The notes below the pieces were generated by a model. That model saw only the letters and a program-made list of their open reading frames with translations. It had not been told where the DNA came from and ran no database searches. Shown here one piece after another: positions 5,679 through 11,764 of a DNA stretch of 12,214 nt. The stretch's first letter is position 1, and each line of letters starts with the position of its first letter. The DNA comes from JAPLCX01 sp964460305. Lineage in GTDB: Bacteria; Auribacterota; Tritonobacteria; UBA1439. The stretch spans positions 1 to 12,214 of the forward strand of contig CAYWRA010000082.1 in assembly GCA_964460305.1 (NCBI GenBank), in the 5' to 3' direction. The translations under genes were made by a program, and so were the position numbers.

Positions 5679-6947
5679 TTACTCTCCCGTGTGCCACTCA
5701 TGCGCCAAATAGCTGATCCCTTTGAAGTTACCATAGCGGCTTTCGCTATCCTGGTAGATGCGGATGTGCGCGCAGCCCCTCAGGAAATCAAGCGGCTCGC
5801 CGGCGCCATCCTCGGCAACGAGCCCAAGGTCAAAATGATAAATGGCCGCGAGGAGCTCGATCCGAGGGAACACCAGCTCGACCAGATACTGAGCTCCCCC
5901 TCCCGTCCGATCGAGCGGAATCAGCTTCGATTGCGTCTCCATGACGTTGATGCCGTCCGCGCGGTGCAGCGCGACGGTCACCCTTAAAGACGTGAGGTCG
6001 GCGTTCTCCTTGCTGAAGGCGAGCTTCATGCGCACGGCCTCGCCCGTAGCGTACACGTGCTTCTCGTTGCCCGCCGCATCGAAAAACATAACCCCCTGCA
6101 CCCGCGCCCGGCCGCTGCCCCATCGCCCCTCGGTTCCAGGCTGCGCGAGGGTCTTCTGTGCCTCGGCCTCCTTCTTCTGCTTAAGCGATCCCTCGCGAAC
6201 CATCCTCTTCTCATCCTCCCTCGCGGTCAGGAGCTGATAGTCATGGATCACCTTTTCGGGAGCGCCGATGCTCATTATCTGTCCCTCATGAAGCAACATC
6301 ACCCTGTCGGAAAACTCCTTCACGTCACCCATGCCGTGGCTGACGAAGATGATCGTCTTCCCCTTTTTCTTGAGACGCCTGAAGACGTCGTAGCATTTCT
6401 GCTGAAAACTCGCGTCGCCCACGGCGAGCACTTCGTCGATCAGCAGGATGTCAGCGTTCACCATGAACGCGACCGAGAACGCCAGGCGCACGTGCATACC
6501 CGATGAAAAATTCTTCAGGGCCTGGTCCTGGAACCGTTCGAGCTCGGCGAAACCGATGATGTCGTCGTACATGGCCTCGATTTCGCGGCGCCTCAACCCC
6601 AGGACGGCGGCGCTCAGGAACACGTTCTCCCGCGCGGTGAGATCGGGGTTGAATCCTATGCCGAGCTCGAGAAACGGCGAGACGCTGCCGCCCATCGAGG
6701 CCCCTCCGCTGTCGGGGGCATAAATGCTCGCCAGGATCTTGAGGAGGGTGGATTTCCCGCTCCCGTTTTTCCCGATGATGCTGAAAAACTCGCCCTTGTT
6801 CACGGTGAAGCTCACCCCCCGCAGCGCGTGGAGGGGTTCGACGCCCATGGCCCTGCCGAGAAGAAAAGCGAGCACGTGCTCCTTCAGCGTGAGCTTCTTC
6901 TCCTTCGGGAGGAGGAACGTTTTGGATATGTCGTGTACGTGGATCAT
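5679..6947 (-). CDS. wzt: Polysaccharide ABC exporter ATP-binding protein with Wzt-type C-terminal domain
   Basis: The 422-residue product has an N-terminal ABC ATPase: Walker A GKNGSGKST at residues 59-67, the signature FSSGM at 147-151 (the SSGM variant usual in Wzt/TagH-type exporters), Walker B ILLIDEVLAVGD at 167-178 and H-loop His204 in FVSHGM. After a charged linker (about 235-270), residues about 277-422 form a beta-rich domain consistent with Wzt_C, which in O9a-type systems binds the finished glycan end before export. With the ABC-2 permease it would flip an undecaprenyl-linked polysaccharide across the inner membrane. The ATG has no visible Shine-Dalgarno sequence: its 35-bp upstream gap contains the 16-bp repeat 6957-6972 instead. 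The AAA_14 gene separates it from its permease, which is unusual for this pair. The C-terminal domain sequence has no recognisable specificity. Confidence 0.93.
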   Translation of the reverse strand: MIHVHDISKTFLLPKEKKLTLKEHVLAFLLGRAMGVEPLHALRGVSFTVNKGEFFSIIGKNGSGKSTLLKILASIYAPDSGGASMGGSVSPFLELGIGFNPDLTARENVFLSAAVLGLRRREIEAMYDDIIGFAELERFQDQALKNFSSGMHVRLAFSVAFMVNADILLIDEVLAVGDASFQQKCYDVFRRLKKKGKTIIFVSHGMGDVKEFSDRVMLLHEGQIMSIGAPEKVIHDYQLLTAREDEKRMVREGSLKQKKEAEAQKTLAQPGTEGRWGSGRARVQGVMFFDAAGNEKHVYATGEAVRMKLAFSKENADLTSLRVTVALHRADGINVMETQSKLIPLDRTGGGAQYLVELVFPRIELLAAIYHFDLGLVAEDGAGEPLDFLRGCAHIRIYQDSESRYGNFKGISYLAHEWHTGE

Positions 6948-6956
6948 AACTACGGC

Positions 6957-6972
6957 CGAAAGTTGAAAGTGT
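6957..6972 (-). repeat. 16-bp repeat ACACTTTCAACTTTCG, copy 2
   Basis: Exact reverse complement of 2719-2734, located between the AAA_14 stop and the wzt start. The two copies are in opposite orientation, about 4.2 kb apart, and bracket wzt, the SDR, hddC and hddA. Confidence 0.6.
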
Positions 6973-6982
6973 AAGGTTCCAT

Positions 6983-8305
6983 CTACAGATAATAAACCGG
7001 TGCAAACTTGATCCTCGCCCCGCCCCTTCTCACGTCTCCAAAGTAATTTTTTGTCAAGACCAATGCCCGCCTAGGATTAAACGAGTCCACGAAACCTGCG
7101 AGGCTTTTCGATATCTTTCCCGCGACGAAATCCGAATACTTGATCTCCACTGGGATCACGCTTCCCTCAAGGTTCAAAACAAAATCCACCTCCCCGCCGG
7201 TCTTGGTGCGCCAGAAATTTATCCTTCCCCTCTCCTTGCACAACCCGGCCAGTCTTATAAAACACGTATTCTCCGCGATCGCCCCGGCATCGGAACGCTG
7301 GGCCAAACCGTTCATATTTTGCACAAGATTGTTCCTAAAACCCATATCCACAAAAAATATCTTGGGATTCTTGGAAAGCTCTTTCTGCCTGTTTTTGAAA
7401 AAGGGCCTTACCTCGCTGCATACGAAGGTTTCTTCCAGAATATTGAGATGTTTCTTGAGATTGCGGTAATCCAGGCCCGCGGACTGTCCGAGATTCTGAT
7501 AAACCACGATATTGCCGATCTGCGTCGCCAGGTATTGAGACAACAGGAAAAGATTCCTCTCCGTCGCCAATTCCAAAAGGGACTTTATATCCTTTAGGAT
7601 GTAATTATTGTAAATATCCGCCAGCAGTTTCCTTCGTTCGACATCGCTTTCAGCAAGAACCACGGCGGGATACCCTCCCCATATACTAAATCTCTCAAAT
7701 TCACGAACCATTTCCTCATGGAAAACGTCTTCCCCTTCCTTTCTTCCGGACCTGCCGCCGCTGACAAGCCACCTTGCGATCTCGCTACTGTTCTCTTTGT
7801 AAATCTTCTCCAGTCTGCCATTGGTCCCTCTCAAATATTCCCCAAAACCAAACGGATAAAGATGGAAATTCAACATCCGCCCCACCATGAACTTCCCCAC
7901 CATGGCCTTTATGTCCATAGACGACGAGCCGGTGATGAATATTTTCACGCCTTTTACCGTATCGTATATCAACTTTAACTTCTGCCCCCCATCCTCGGCA
8001 TATTGAAACTCGTCGATCATCAGATAGAACTTCCGGAACTCGCCGGATGGAATGTAAGACTTGACAAAAGACACCGGTTCTTTCTCGAATTGAAGGAGCT
8101 GTCTTCTGTCTTCAAAAGTGACGGTCGCAATCAGATCTTTATCGACCTTGAATTTGCCCCGGAGGCAATCCCGGATCATCCCCAACAAGGTCGTTTTGCC
8201 CGATTGCCGGGGTCCAATTATGGAAATATATTCCGGCCTTTTCAGGAACGGTTCTATTTCCTCGATTAATTCCCTTTTAACTATCGCGCCCATCGGCTTT
8301 ACCAT
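6983..8305 (-). CDS. AAA_14 / DUF4143 family ATPase (COG1373), inserted between permease and ATPase genes
   Basis: The 440-residue product has Walker A GPRQSGKTT at residues 31-39, Walker B YLMIDEFQYA at 94-103 and the sensor-like FITGSSS. The C-terminal third contains FWRTKTGGEVDFVL followed by PVEIKYS, the EVDF...E-x-K arrangement of the DUF4143 domain, which resembles a restriction-endonuclease-like fold. The family is abundant and mobile in bacteria and archaea, and its function is unknown. It has no evident role in glycan export. A -35/-10 pair and palindromes sit just upstream, so it is probably transcribed on its own. It looks AT-richer than its neighbours: I counted 27/60 G+C at 7381-7440 against 35/60 at 6421-6480. 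The start at 8305 (MVKPMG) is preferred; ATG 8293 is an alternative. The stop is TAG. Confidence 0.9.
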   Translation of the reverse strand: MVKPMGAIVKRELIEEIEPFLKRPEYISIIGPRQSGKTTLLGMIRDCLRGKFKVDKDLIATVTFEDRRQLLQFEKEPVSFVKSYIPSGEFRKFYLMIDEFQYAEDGGQKLKLIYDTVKGVKIFITGSSSMDIKAMVGKFMVGRMLNFHLYPFGFGEYLRGTNGRLEKIYKENSSEIARWLVSGGRSGRKEGEDVFHEEMVREFERFSIWGGYPAVVLAESDVERRKLLADIYNNYILKDIKSLLELATERNLFLLSQYLATQIGNIVVYQNLGQSAGLDYRNLKKHLNILEETFVCSEVRPFFKNRQKELSKNPKIFFVDMGFRNNLVQNMNGLAQRSDAGAIAENTCFIRLAGLCKERGRINFWRTKTGGEVDFVLNLEGSVIPVEIKYSDFVAGKISKSLAGFVDSFNPRRALVLTKNYFGDVRRGGARIKFAPVYYL

Positions 8306-8313
8306 TTTTGCAC

Positions 8314-8343
8314 TAATTGCAATTATAGTATAGCTAAAATTGC
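8314..8343. promoter_or_regulatory. Palindromic operator-like site over the AAA_14 -10 region
   Basis: TAATTGCAATTA (8314-8325) is a perfect 12-bp palindrome. Overlapping it, GCAATTATAG (8319-8328) and CTAAAATTGC (8334-8343) form a 10-bp inverted repeat with one mismatch and a 5-bp centre. Together they cover the -10 element and the likely transcription start, where a repressor, possibly the product itself, could bind. Binding is inference. Confidence 0.45.
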
Positions 8344-8354
8344 AGTAACGTCAA
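8327..8354 (-). promoter_or_regulatory. Sigma70-type promoter of the AAA_14/DUF4143 gene
   Basis: On the minus strand, TTGACG (8349-8354) and TATACT (8327-8332) are separated by 16 bp, each a 5/6 match to consensus. Transcription would begin close to 8320, leaving a leader of about 15 nt before ATG 8305. A second TATAAT lies 5 bp further downstream. Confidence 0.6.
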
Positions 8355-8408
8355 CAGGCAAATCCGTCCCATCCGCTGTTAAAACCAATAAATCTTCTCC
8401 GCGCTCTC

Positions 8409-8455
8409 CCCCGAAGGGGCCCCCTTGGGGTGCGTCCCCGCCATAGGCGGGCAGG
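8409..8455. repeat. Cluster of GC-rich palindromes after wzm
   Basis: Three adjacent stems occur: CCCC-GAA-GGGG (8409-8419), CCCC-TT-GGGG (8421-8430) and CCCGCC-ATA-GGCGGG (8437-8451, followed by CAGG), with GGGGCCCC (8416-8423) able to form an alternative pairing. They begin 18 bp past the wzm stop codon. No U-tract follows on the minus strand, so this is probably a palindromic repeat element that may still slow transcription between wzm and the AAA_14 gene. The last stem matches the one embedded in heptad array 2. Confidence 0.65.
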
Positions 8456-8473
8456 TCCGCGATGAAAGCTTTT

Positions 8474-9268
8474 CTATAAGTATTCCGCGGCGCGCGGGGC
8501 CATTTTTCGGAATACCAGGAAGCCCACGATGAACAGGATCAAACTCTCCGCGAATACGATGCAGTTGCCGATGATAAAAGTCTTTGCGCTATAGGTGGCA
8601 TCGAGGATGCGCCCCTCGACCGTCACCCTCTTGGCGTATTCGATGATAAAAGTCAGCGGATTGATAAAAAGCACCTTCTGGAATTTTTGGGGCACCATCT
8701 CTATGGGATAGATGATCGGCGTGGCGTAAAACCCGGCCGTGATCAGGATCGCCCATATTTCAACCAGATCGCGGAACTTGAGATAGACGACGCTGAGCAG
8801 GAAAGAGATGCCGATGATGATCATGTAGAGCTCCACGACGTACAGGATAAACAACGGGGTATAGCGATTGTAACCGACCCCATCGATAAAGAAAAAGACC
8901 GCGACGATGCACATGTTGATCATGAAGGTGAGAAGGTAGTTGAGCGACGTCCCAAGCACGGCGATCGAGCGGGGGAAATAGATTTTTCCTATGATATGCG
9001 ACTTGCCGAGCAGCGATTGTATCCCCCCGGTGCTGGCCTCGGCGAAATAGTTCCAGATGAACAAGCCGAGTAGGAGTTTGTCGCGATAACGAGGGTCGCT
9101 GCCGCGGAGAAGGAAATTGCCGAAAATTATATAGAGAACGAGGAATATCCCGAGCGGTTTGAGGACAGACCAGACATACCCGAGAATGGAGGTATTAAAC
9201 CTGAGTTTGAAATCGGTCAGGCCGAGGACCTTGACAAGTTCAAAATACTTTGCCCTTCTTCGCAGCAT
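8474..9268 (-). CDS. wzm: Polysaccharide ABC exporter permease (ABC-2 type, Wzm-like)
   Basis: The 264 residues from ATG 9268 match the usual 255-275 of Wzm/TagG permeases. The N-terminus ELVKVLGLTDFKLRF-N-TSILGYVWSVL is the amphipathic entry segment and first membrane helix typical of the family. About six hydrophobic helices follow, including FLVLYIIFGNFLL, LNYLLTFMINMCIVAVFFF, LYMIIIGISFLLSVVYL and a C-terminal IIGNCIVFAESLILFIVGFLV. It would form the inner-membrane channel with the Wzt-like ATPase encoded 1.5 kb downstream. The start is fixed by GGAGG at 9279-9283, 10 nt upstream; a GTG at 9322 would add 18 atypical residues and lacks such a site. It ends in TAG. The downstream spacer holds the palindrome cluster and AAA_14 promoter, and the upstream spacer holds short direct repeats. 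Confidence 0.92.
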   Translation of the reverse strand: MLRRRAKYFELVKVLGLTDFKLRFNTSILGYVWSVLKPLGIFLVLYIIFGNFLLRGSDPRYRDKLLLGLFIWNYFAEASTGGIQSLLGKSHIIGKIYFPRSIAVLGTSLNYLLTFMINMCIVAVFFFIDGVGYNRYTPLFILYVVELYMIIIGISFLLSVVYLKFRDLVEIWAILITAGFYATPIIYPIEMVPQKFQKVLFINPLTFIIEYAKRVTVEGRILDATYSAKTFIIGNCIVFAESLILFIVGFLVFRKMAPRAAEYL

Positions 9269-9278
9269 GTTCTGATAT

Positions 9279-9283
9279 CCTCC
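9279..9283 (-). promoter_or_regulatory. Ribosome binding site deciding the wzm start
   Basis: GGAGG on the minus strand lies 10 nt before ATG 9268, whereas the upstream GTG at 9322 has no comparable site. This favours the shorter 264-residue protein. Confidence 0.7.
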
Positions 9284-9365
9284 GAGTACCACGGTCTTAC
9301 ATGAATGGAGAGAGTTTGTCACACCGAAGGGACTTTGTCAAGAAGGCGGGGGGCACTTGAACTCA

Positions 9366-9456
9366 GCACCTGATTGCACAAAGAGTAAACGAGTTGCACC
9401 TGATTTGCCTGATTACCCTGAGCACCACGGAGAGACGATTTTTTACAAAGAGTAAA
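9366..9456. repeat. Short direct repeats in the cvpA-wzm spacer
   Basis: GCACCTGATT occurs at 9366-9375 and 9396-9405, and ACAAAGAGTAAA at 9378-9389 and 9445-9456, with CACCACGG near 9423. The 209-bp spacer 9269-9477 shows no coding signal and no convincing promoter. Confidence 0.55.
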
Positions 9457-9477
9457 AGAGAGGAAGCGGTACCCGGA

Positions 9478-10503
9478 CTATTTAGGTGCCGTGTCATGTG
9501 GGGACTGGCGGAAATCGGCGCGCTCGATGCGCTCTATTTCAGCCCTGCTAATATCCATCGAGATCGCTCCGCCGTTCATCAAAACATTCAGCGTGACCAC
9601 AGCCGCATCTTCCCGTGTAATCACACCCCGCAGAACCGTCCCCCTTTTTAGAATAACCTTTGCAAGAGACGGGGATCCCACGTTCACCCGCCGTTCCGGG
9701 GGCAACTCTGGAAGAATGGAGGGATGGGCGGGAGCCGTCGCGCGCATCCATGATGGTGCTCCATCCTTTCCGAGGGCCGATTCCCATTTGACTGAAGAAA
9801 GGTCATGCCAAAACTTCTCGTCGGCGAGCAACGCCCTCACACGACTGTTGCCGAACACGCCGATCCAGTCTTGCCGCTGGAATGCGTCTATCAGCCCATC
9901 GTCGGTTGTGATCGCTTGCCAGCGCGGGTTCTCCAACAGACCGGCATACGCGGATTGATCGTGGAGCCTGCTCCTCGCCTCCGGATCGCGCACCGCTATA
10001 AGAAACCCCTCGATCCTGCGCACCGGGCCGAGGCGGTAGAGGGGGTTATGCGCCCCAGCCCATTGGCACACCCTTGACTCGCTCCAGAGGACGCGCAGCC
10101 GCTCATTCCTTTCGAGGGAAACTTGCCCTATGCAATCGAAGAACCAGATTAACAGGAGCAAGACCACCGCATCCGCGCAAAGCGAGAATACGCCGCCGAT
10201 AAACCTGTCGGCGGCCCCCTTGCTGAAGGCCAGCGCCCTGGTTTTAATCAGGCGCCTTCCCATTGCCAGGACGGCCATATAAACGACGGTAAAAAACGCC
10301 GTTCCGATGAGCACGCCGGCCACGGTTGATGAGAGGAAGCTTGCGTCGTAGAAATAACTTATACCCACCCCCAGCAACCAAACCGCCAGGGAACCGAGGA
10401 TCAGGGCAGCGAGAGACAACGCCAGACGCAGGAAGCCCCTTAACACGCCGTAGGCGAAACAGAGGAGAAGCACAATAAAGAGAATGAGATCCAAACTCAT
10501 CAT
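9478..10503 (-). CDS. CvpA-family membrane protein with extra C-terminal beta-rich domain
   Basis: The 341-residue product has four hydrophobic helices in residues 1-126 (about 5-20, 25-50, 59-82 and 103-126). DRFIGGVFSLCADAVVLLLLIWF matches the last-helix region of CvpA/colicin V production family proteins, which are about 160-180 residues long. The remainder is soluble. Its middle part (about 135-270) is unrecognised, while residues about 282-330, with VILKRGTVLRGVITRED and SRAEIERIE, suggest a small SH3-like beta barrel. The family is linked to envelope homeostasis and secretion, with an unclear molecular role. It is upstream of wzm in the same direction, but a 209-bp gap means co-transcription is uncertain. 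AGAGG lies 5 nt before ATG 10503. The stop is TAG. Confidence 0.78.
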   Translation of the reverse strand: MMSLDLILFIVLLLCFAYGVLRGFLRLALSLAALILGSLAVWLLGVGISYFYDASFLSSTVAGVLIGTAFFTVVYMAVLAMGRRLIKTRALAFSKGAADRFIGGVFSLCADAVVLLLLIWFFDCIGQVSLERNERLRVLWSESRVCQWAGAHNPLYRLGPVRRIEGFLIAVRDPEARSRLHDQSAYAGLLENPRWQAITTDDGLIDAFQRQDWIGVFGNSRVRALLADEKFWHDLSSVKWESALGKDGAPSWMRATAPAHPSILPELPPERRVNVGSPSLAKVILKRGTVLRGVITREDAAVVTLNVLMNGGAISMDISRAEIERIERADFRQSPHDTAPK

Positions 10504-10528
10504 ACGCGCCTCTATGTATCGGTGCGTT

Positions 10529-10558
10529 ATTGTATAACAGCAATTCTCCAGCCGTCCA
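10529..10558 (-). promoter_or_regulatory. Possible promoter of the CvpA-family gene
   Basis: On the minus strand, TGGACG (10553-10558) and TACAAT (10529-10534) are 18 bp apart, matching 4/6 and 5/6 of the sigma70 boxes. Transcription would start near 10522, about 20 nt before the ATG. Confidence 0.45.
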
Positions 10559-10612
10559 GATGATTAGCGGAGCAAGAGAAAATCCCGAGACAAACCGCAA
10601 ATTAATTTTTAC

Positions 10613-10635
10613 CACAGATTAACTGTGTAAATCTG
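10613..10635. repeat. Inverted repeats in the divergent spacer
   Basis: CACAG-ATTAA-CTGTG (10613-10627) is a perfect 5-bp stem, and CAGATT (10615-10620) pairs with AATCTG (10630-10635). They lie midway between the divergent CvpA and radical SAM genes. This may be a short repeat or regulator site. The rest of the 219-bp spacer 10504-10722 holds only the two promoters. Confidence 0.4.
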
Positions 10636-10674
10636 ACGTGGAAAATTACCGTAGTGGTTATCCGCGGTTGCAGA

Positions 10675-10702
10675 TTAGCATTATCTCAAATCGTGTTATA
10701 AT
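10675..10702 (+). promoter_or_regulatory. Promoter of the radical SAM gene
   Basis: TTAGCA (10675-10680) and a perfect TATAAT (10697-10702) are separated by 16 bp. The ribosome site AGGCGG (10712-10717) follows, 5 nt before ATG 10723. Confidence 0.6.
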
Positions 10703-10722
10703 CCTCACGTCAGGCGGCAACC

Positions 10723-11694
10723 ATGCAAGACCGTTATCGGCGCTACTCCATATATCTGAAACAAAAATTCGGCTGCCGCGTCTACCGCATTCCCATCGAC
10801 GCCGGCTTCACCTGCCCCACACGCGACGGGACCATATCACGCGAAGGCTGCGCCTACTGCGATTCCCAAGGGTCGGCTTCGGACGTCTCGGACAAGAGGC
10901 TCGGCGTCCACGAGCAGATGATCAGGGGAATGGAAGCCGCGAAGAAGCGTTACGGAGCGGAGAAGTTCATCGCCTATTTCCAGGCATTCACGAATACATA
11001 CGCCCCGACAGGCCGCTTGAAACAGCTCTACAATGAGGCCGTGAGCCTTCCAGTCGTAGTGGGCTTGTCGATCGGCACGCGGCCCGACTGTGTTCCCGAT
11101 GATGTGCTGGACCTGATCGCCTCGTTCATACCCCGAGCCGAGACATGGATAGAATACGGCCTCCAATCCGCCCACGACTCGACCCTCAGAGCAATCGGGA
11201 GGGGGCATACCGTCGCACAGTTTTCCGATGCCGTGAGAAGGACCGCACGAAGAGGGATAAAGGTGTGCGCCCACGTCATCCTCGGCCTGCCGGGGGAGAC
11301 GAAAGAGATGATGAAAGATACCGCCCGATTCATAGCCGCTCTTCCCATAGATGGGGTAAAAATACATCTCCTCCACATCCTAAAAGATAGCCCGCTCGAA
11401 ATGCCTTACCGGGAGGGCTTGATCCCTCTCTTCTCGCAGGAAGAGTACGTTGCGCTAGTCTGTGATTTTCTTGAACTACTGCCGCCGGGAATGGTGATCC
11501 AACGGCTGACCGGCGAGGCCCCGCGCGCCAACCTGCTGGCCCCCCTCTGGGCGCTCAACAAGCATGCAGTGCTGCGCGCCATCACCAGCGAGCTAGAGAA
11601 ACGGGATTCGTGGCAGGGGAAGTTGAAATCCCAGGGGGAAATCCCAAACCCCAAGGGAAAATCCCAAACCCCAAATCCCAAATCCCAAAAGTAA
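10723..11694 (+). CDS. Radical SAM protein, TIGR01212/YhcC family, repeat-extended C-terminus
   Basis: The 323-residue product has the N-terminus YLKQKFGCRVYRIPIDAGF and then the iron-sulfur cluster cysteines C31, C43 and C46 (CX11CX2C within CPTRDGTISREGCAYC), the arrangement of the YhcC family. IAYFQAFTNTYAP, EYGLQS, GRGHT and HVILGLPGE are further family motifs. These cytosolic 4Fe-4S enzymes resemble Elp3-type radical SAM domains, but their reaction is not established. The core should finish near LWALNKHAVLRAITSELEKRD; the final ~25 residues, ending GKSQTPNPKSQK, are read from heptad array 4, so the original stop seems to have been lost. The start is supported by AGGCGG at 10712-10717 and an upstream TATAAT. 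It is transcribed away from the polysaccharide locus and is probably unrelated to it. Confidence 0.92.
   Translation: MQDRYRRYSIYLKQKFGCRVYRIPIDAGFTCPTRDGTISREGCAYCDSQGSASDVSDKRLGVHEQMIRGMEAAKKRYGAEKFIAYFQAFTNTYAPTGRLKQLYNEAVSLPVVVGLSIGTRPDCVPDDVLDLIASFIPRAETWIEYGLQSAHDSTLRAIGRGHTVAQFSDAVRRTARRGIKVCAHVILGLPGETKEMMKDTARFIAALPIDGVKIHLLHILKDSPLEMPYREGLIPLFSQEEYVALVCDFLELLPPGMVIQRLTGEAPRANLLAPLWALNKHAVLRAITSELEKRDSWQGKLKSQGEIPNPKGKSQTPNPKSQK
11626..11690. repeat. Heptad array 4, inside the radical SAM gene 3' end
   Basis: Plus strand carries AAATCCC at 11626-11632, 11639-11645, 11659-11665, 11673-11679 and 11680-11686, and AAACCCC at 11646-11652 and 11666-11672, broken by two short G-rich interruptions. 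The gene's TAA is 2 bp beyond the array. Confidence 0.9.
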
Positions 11695-11748
11695 TAAGCT
11701 ACGAGCTGCAAGCGATCTGATCTTATAGCTTAAAGCTTAAGGCTTTCA
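11695..11748. repeat. AGCT/TTAAGCT-rich segment next to heptad array 4
   Basis: The stretch repeats AGCT, TATAGCTTAAAGCTTAAGG and similar words. It resembles 1236-1296, which likewise borders a heptad array, suggesting the two repeat types travel or accumulate together. Confidence 0.5.
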
Positions 11749-11752
11749 GTGC

Positions 11753-11758
11753 TACAAT
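11753..11758 (+). promoter_or_regulatory. Possible -10 element directly before the FmdB-type gene
   Basis: TACAAT ends 6 nt before ATG 11765. The best -35 candidate at 17-bp spacing, TTAAAG (11730-11735), matches only 3/6. If real, the mRNA would be leaderless or nearly so, consistent with the absence of any Shine-Dalgarno sequence. Confidence 0.35.
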
Positions 11759-11764
11759 ACCAAC

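Noticed and set aside
5660..5734. N-terminal extension of the SDR to 5734
   Set aside because: It would overlap the 3' end of wzt by 56 bp and add 25 residues before the canonical MAKIFVTGG start.
9313..9341. Promoter for wzm with TTGACA at 9336-9341
   Set aside because: The -35 is perfect, but at 17-bp spacing the -10 is CAAACT, only 3/6, so support is insufficient.
1196..11690. CRISPR array or telomere
   Set aside because: The heptads are tandem without unique spacers and lie in four scattered, internal places, so neither interpretation fits.
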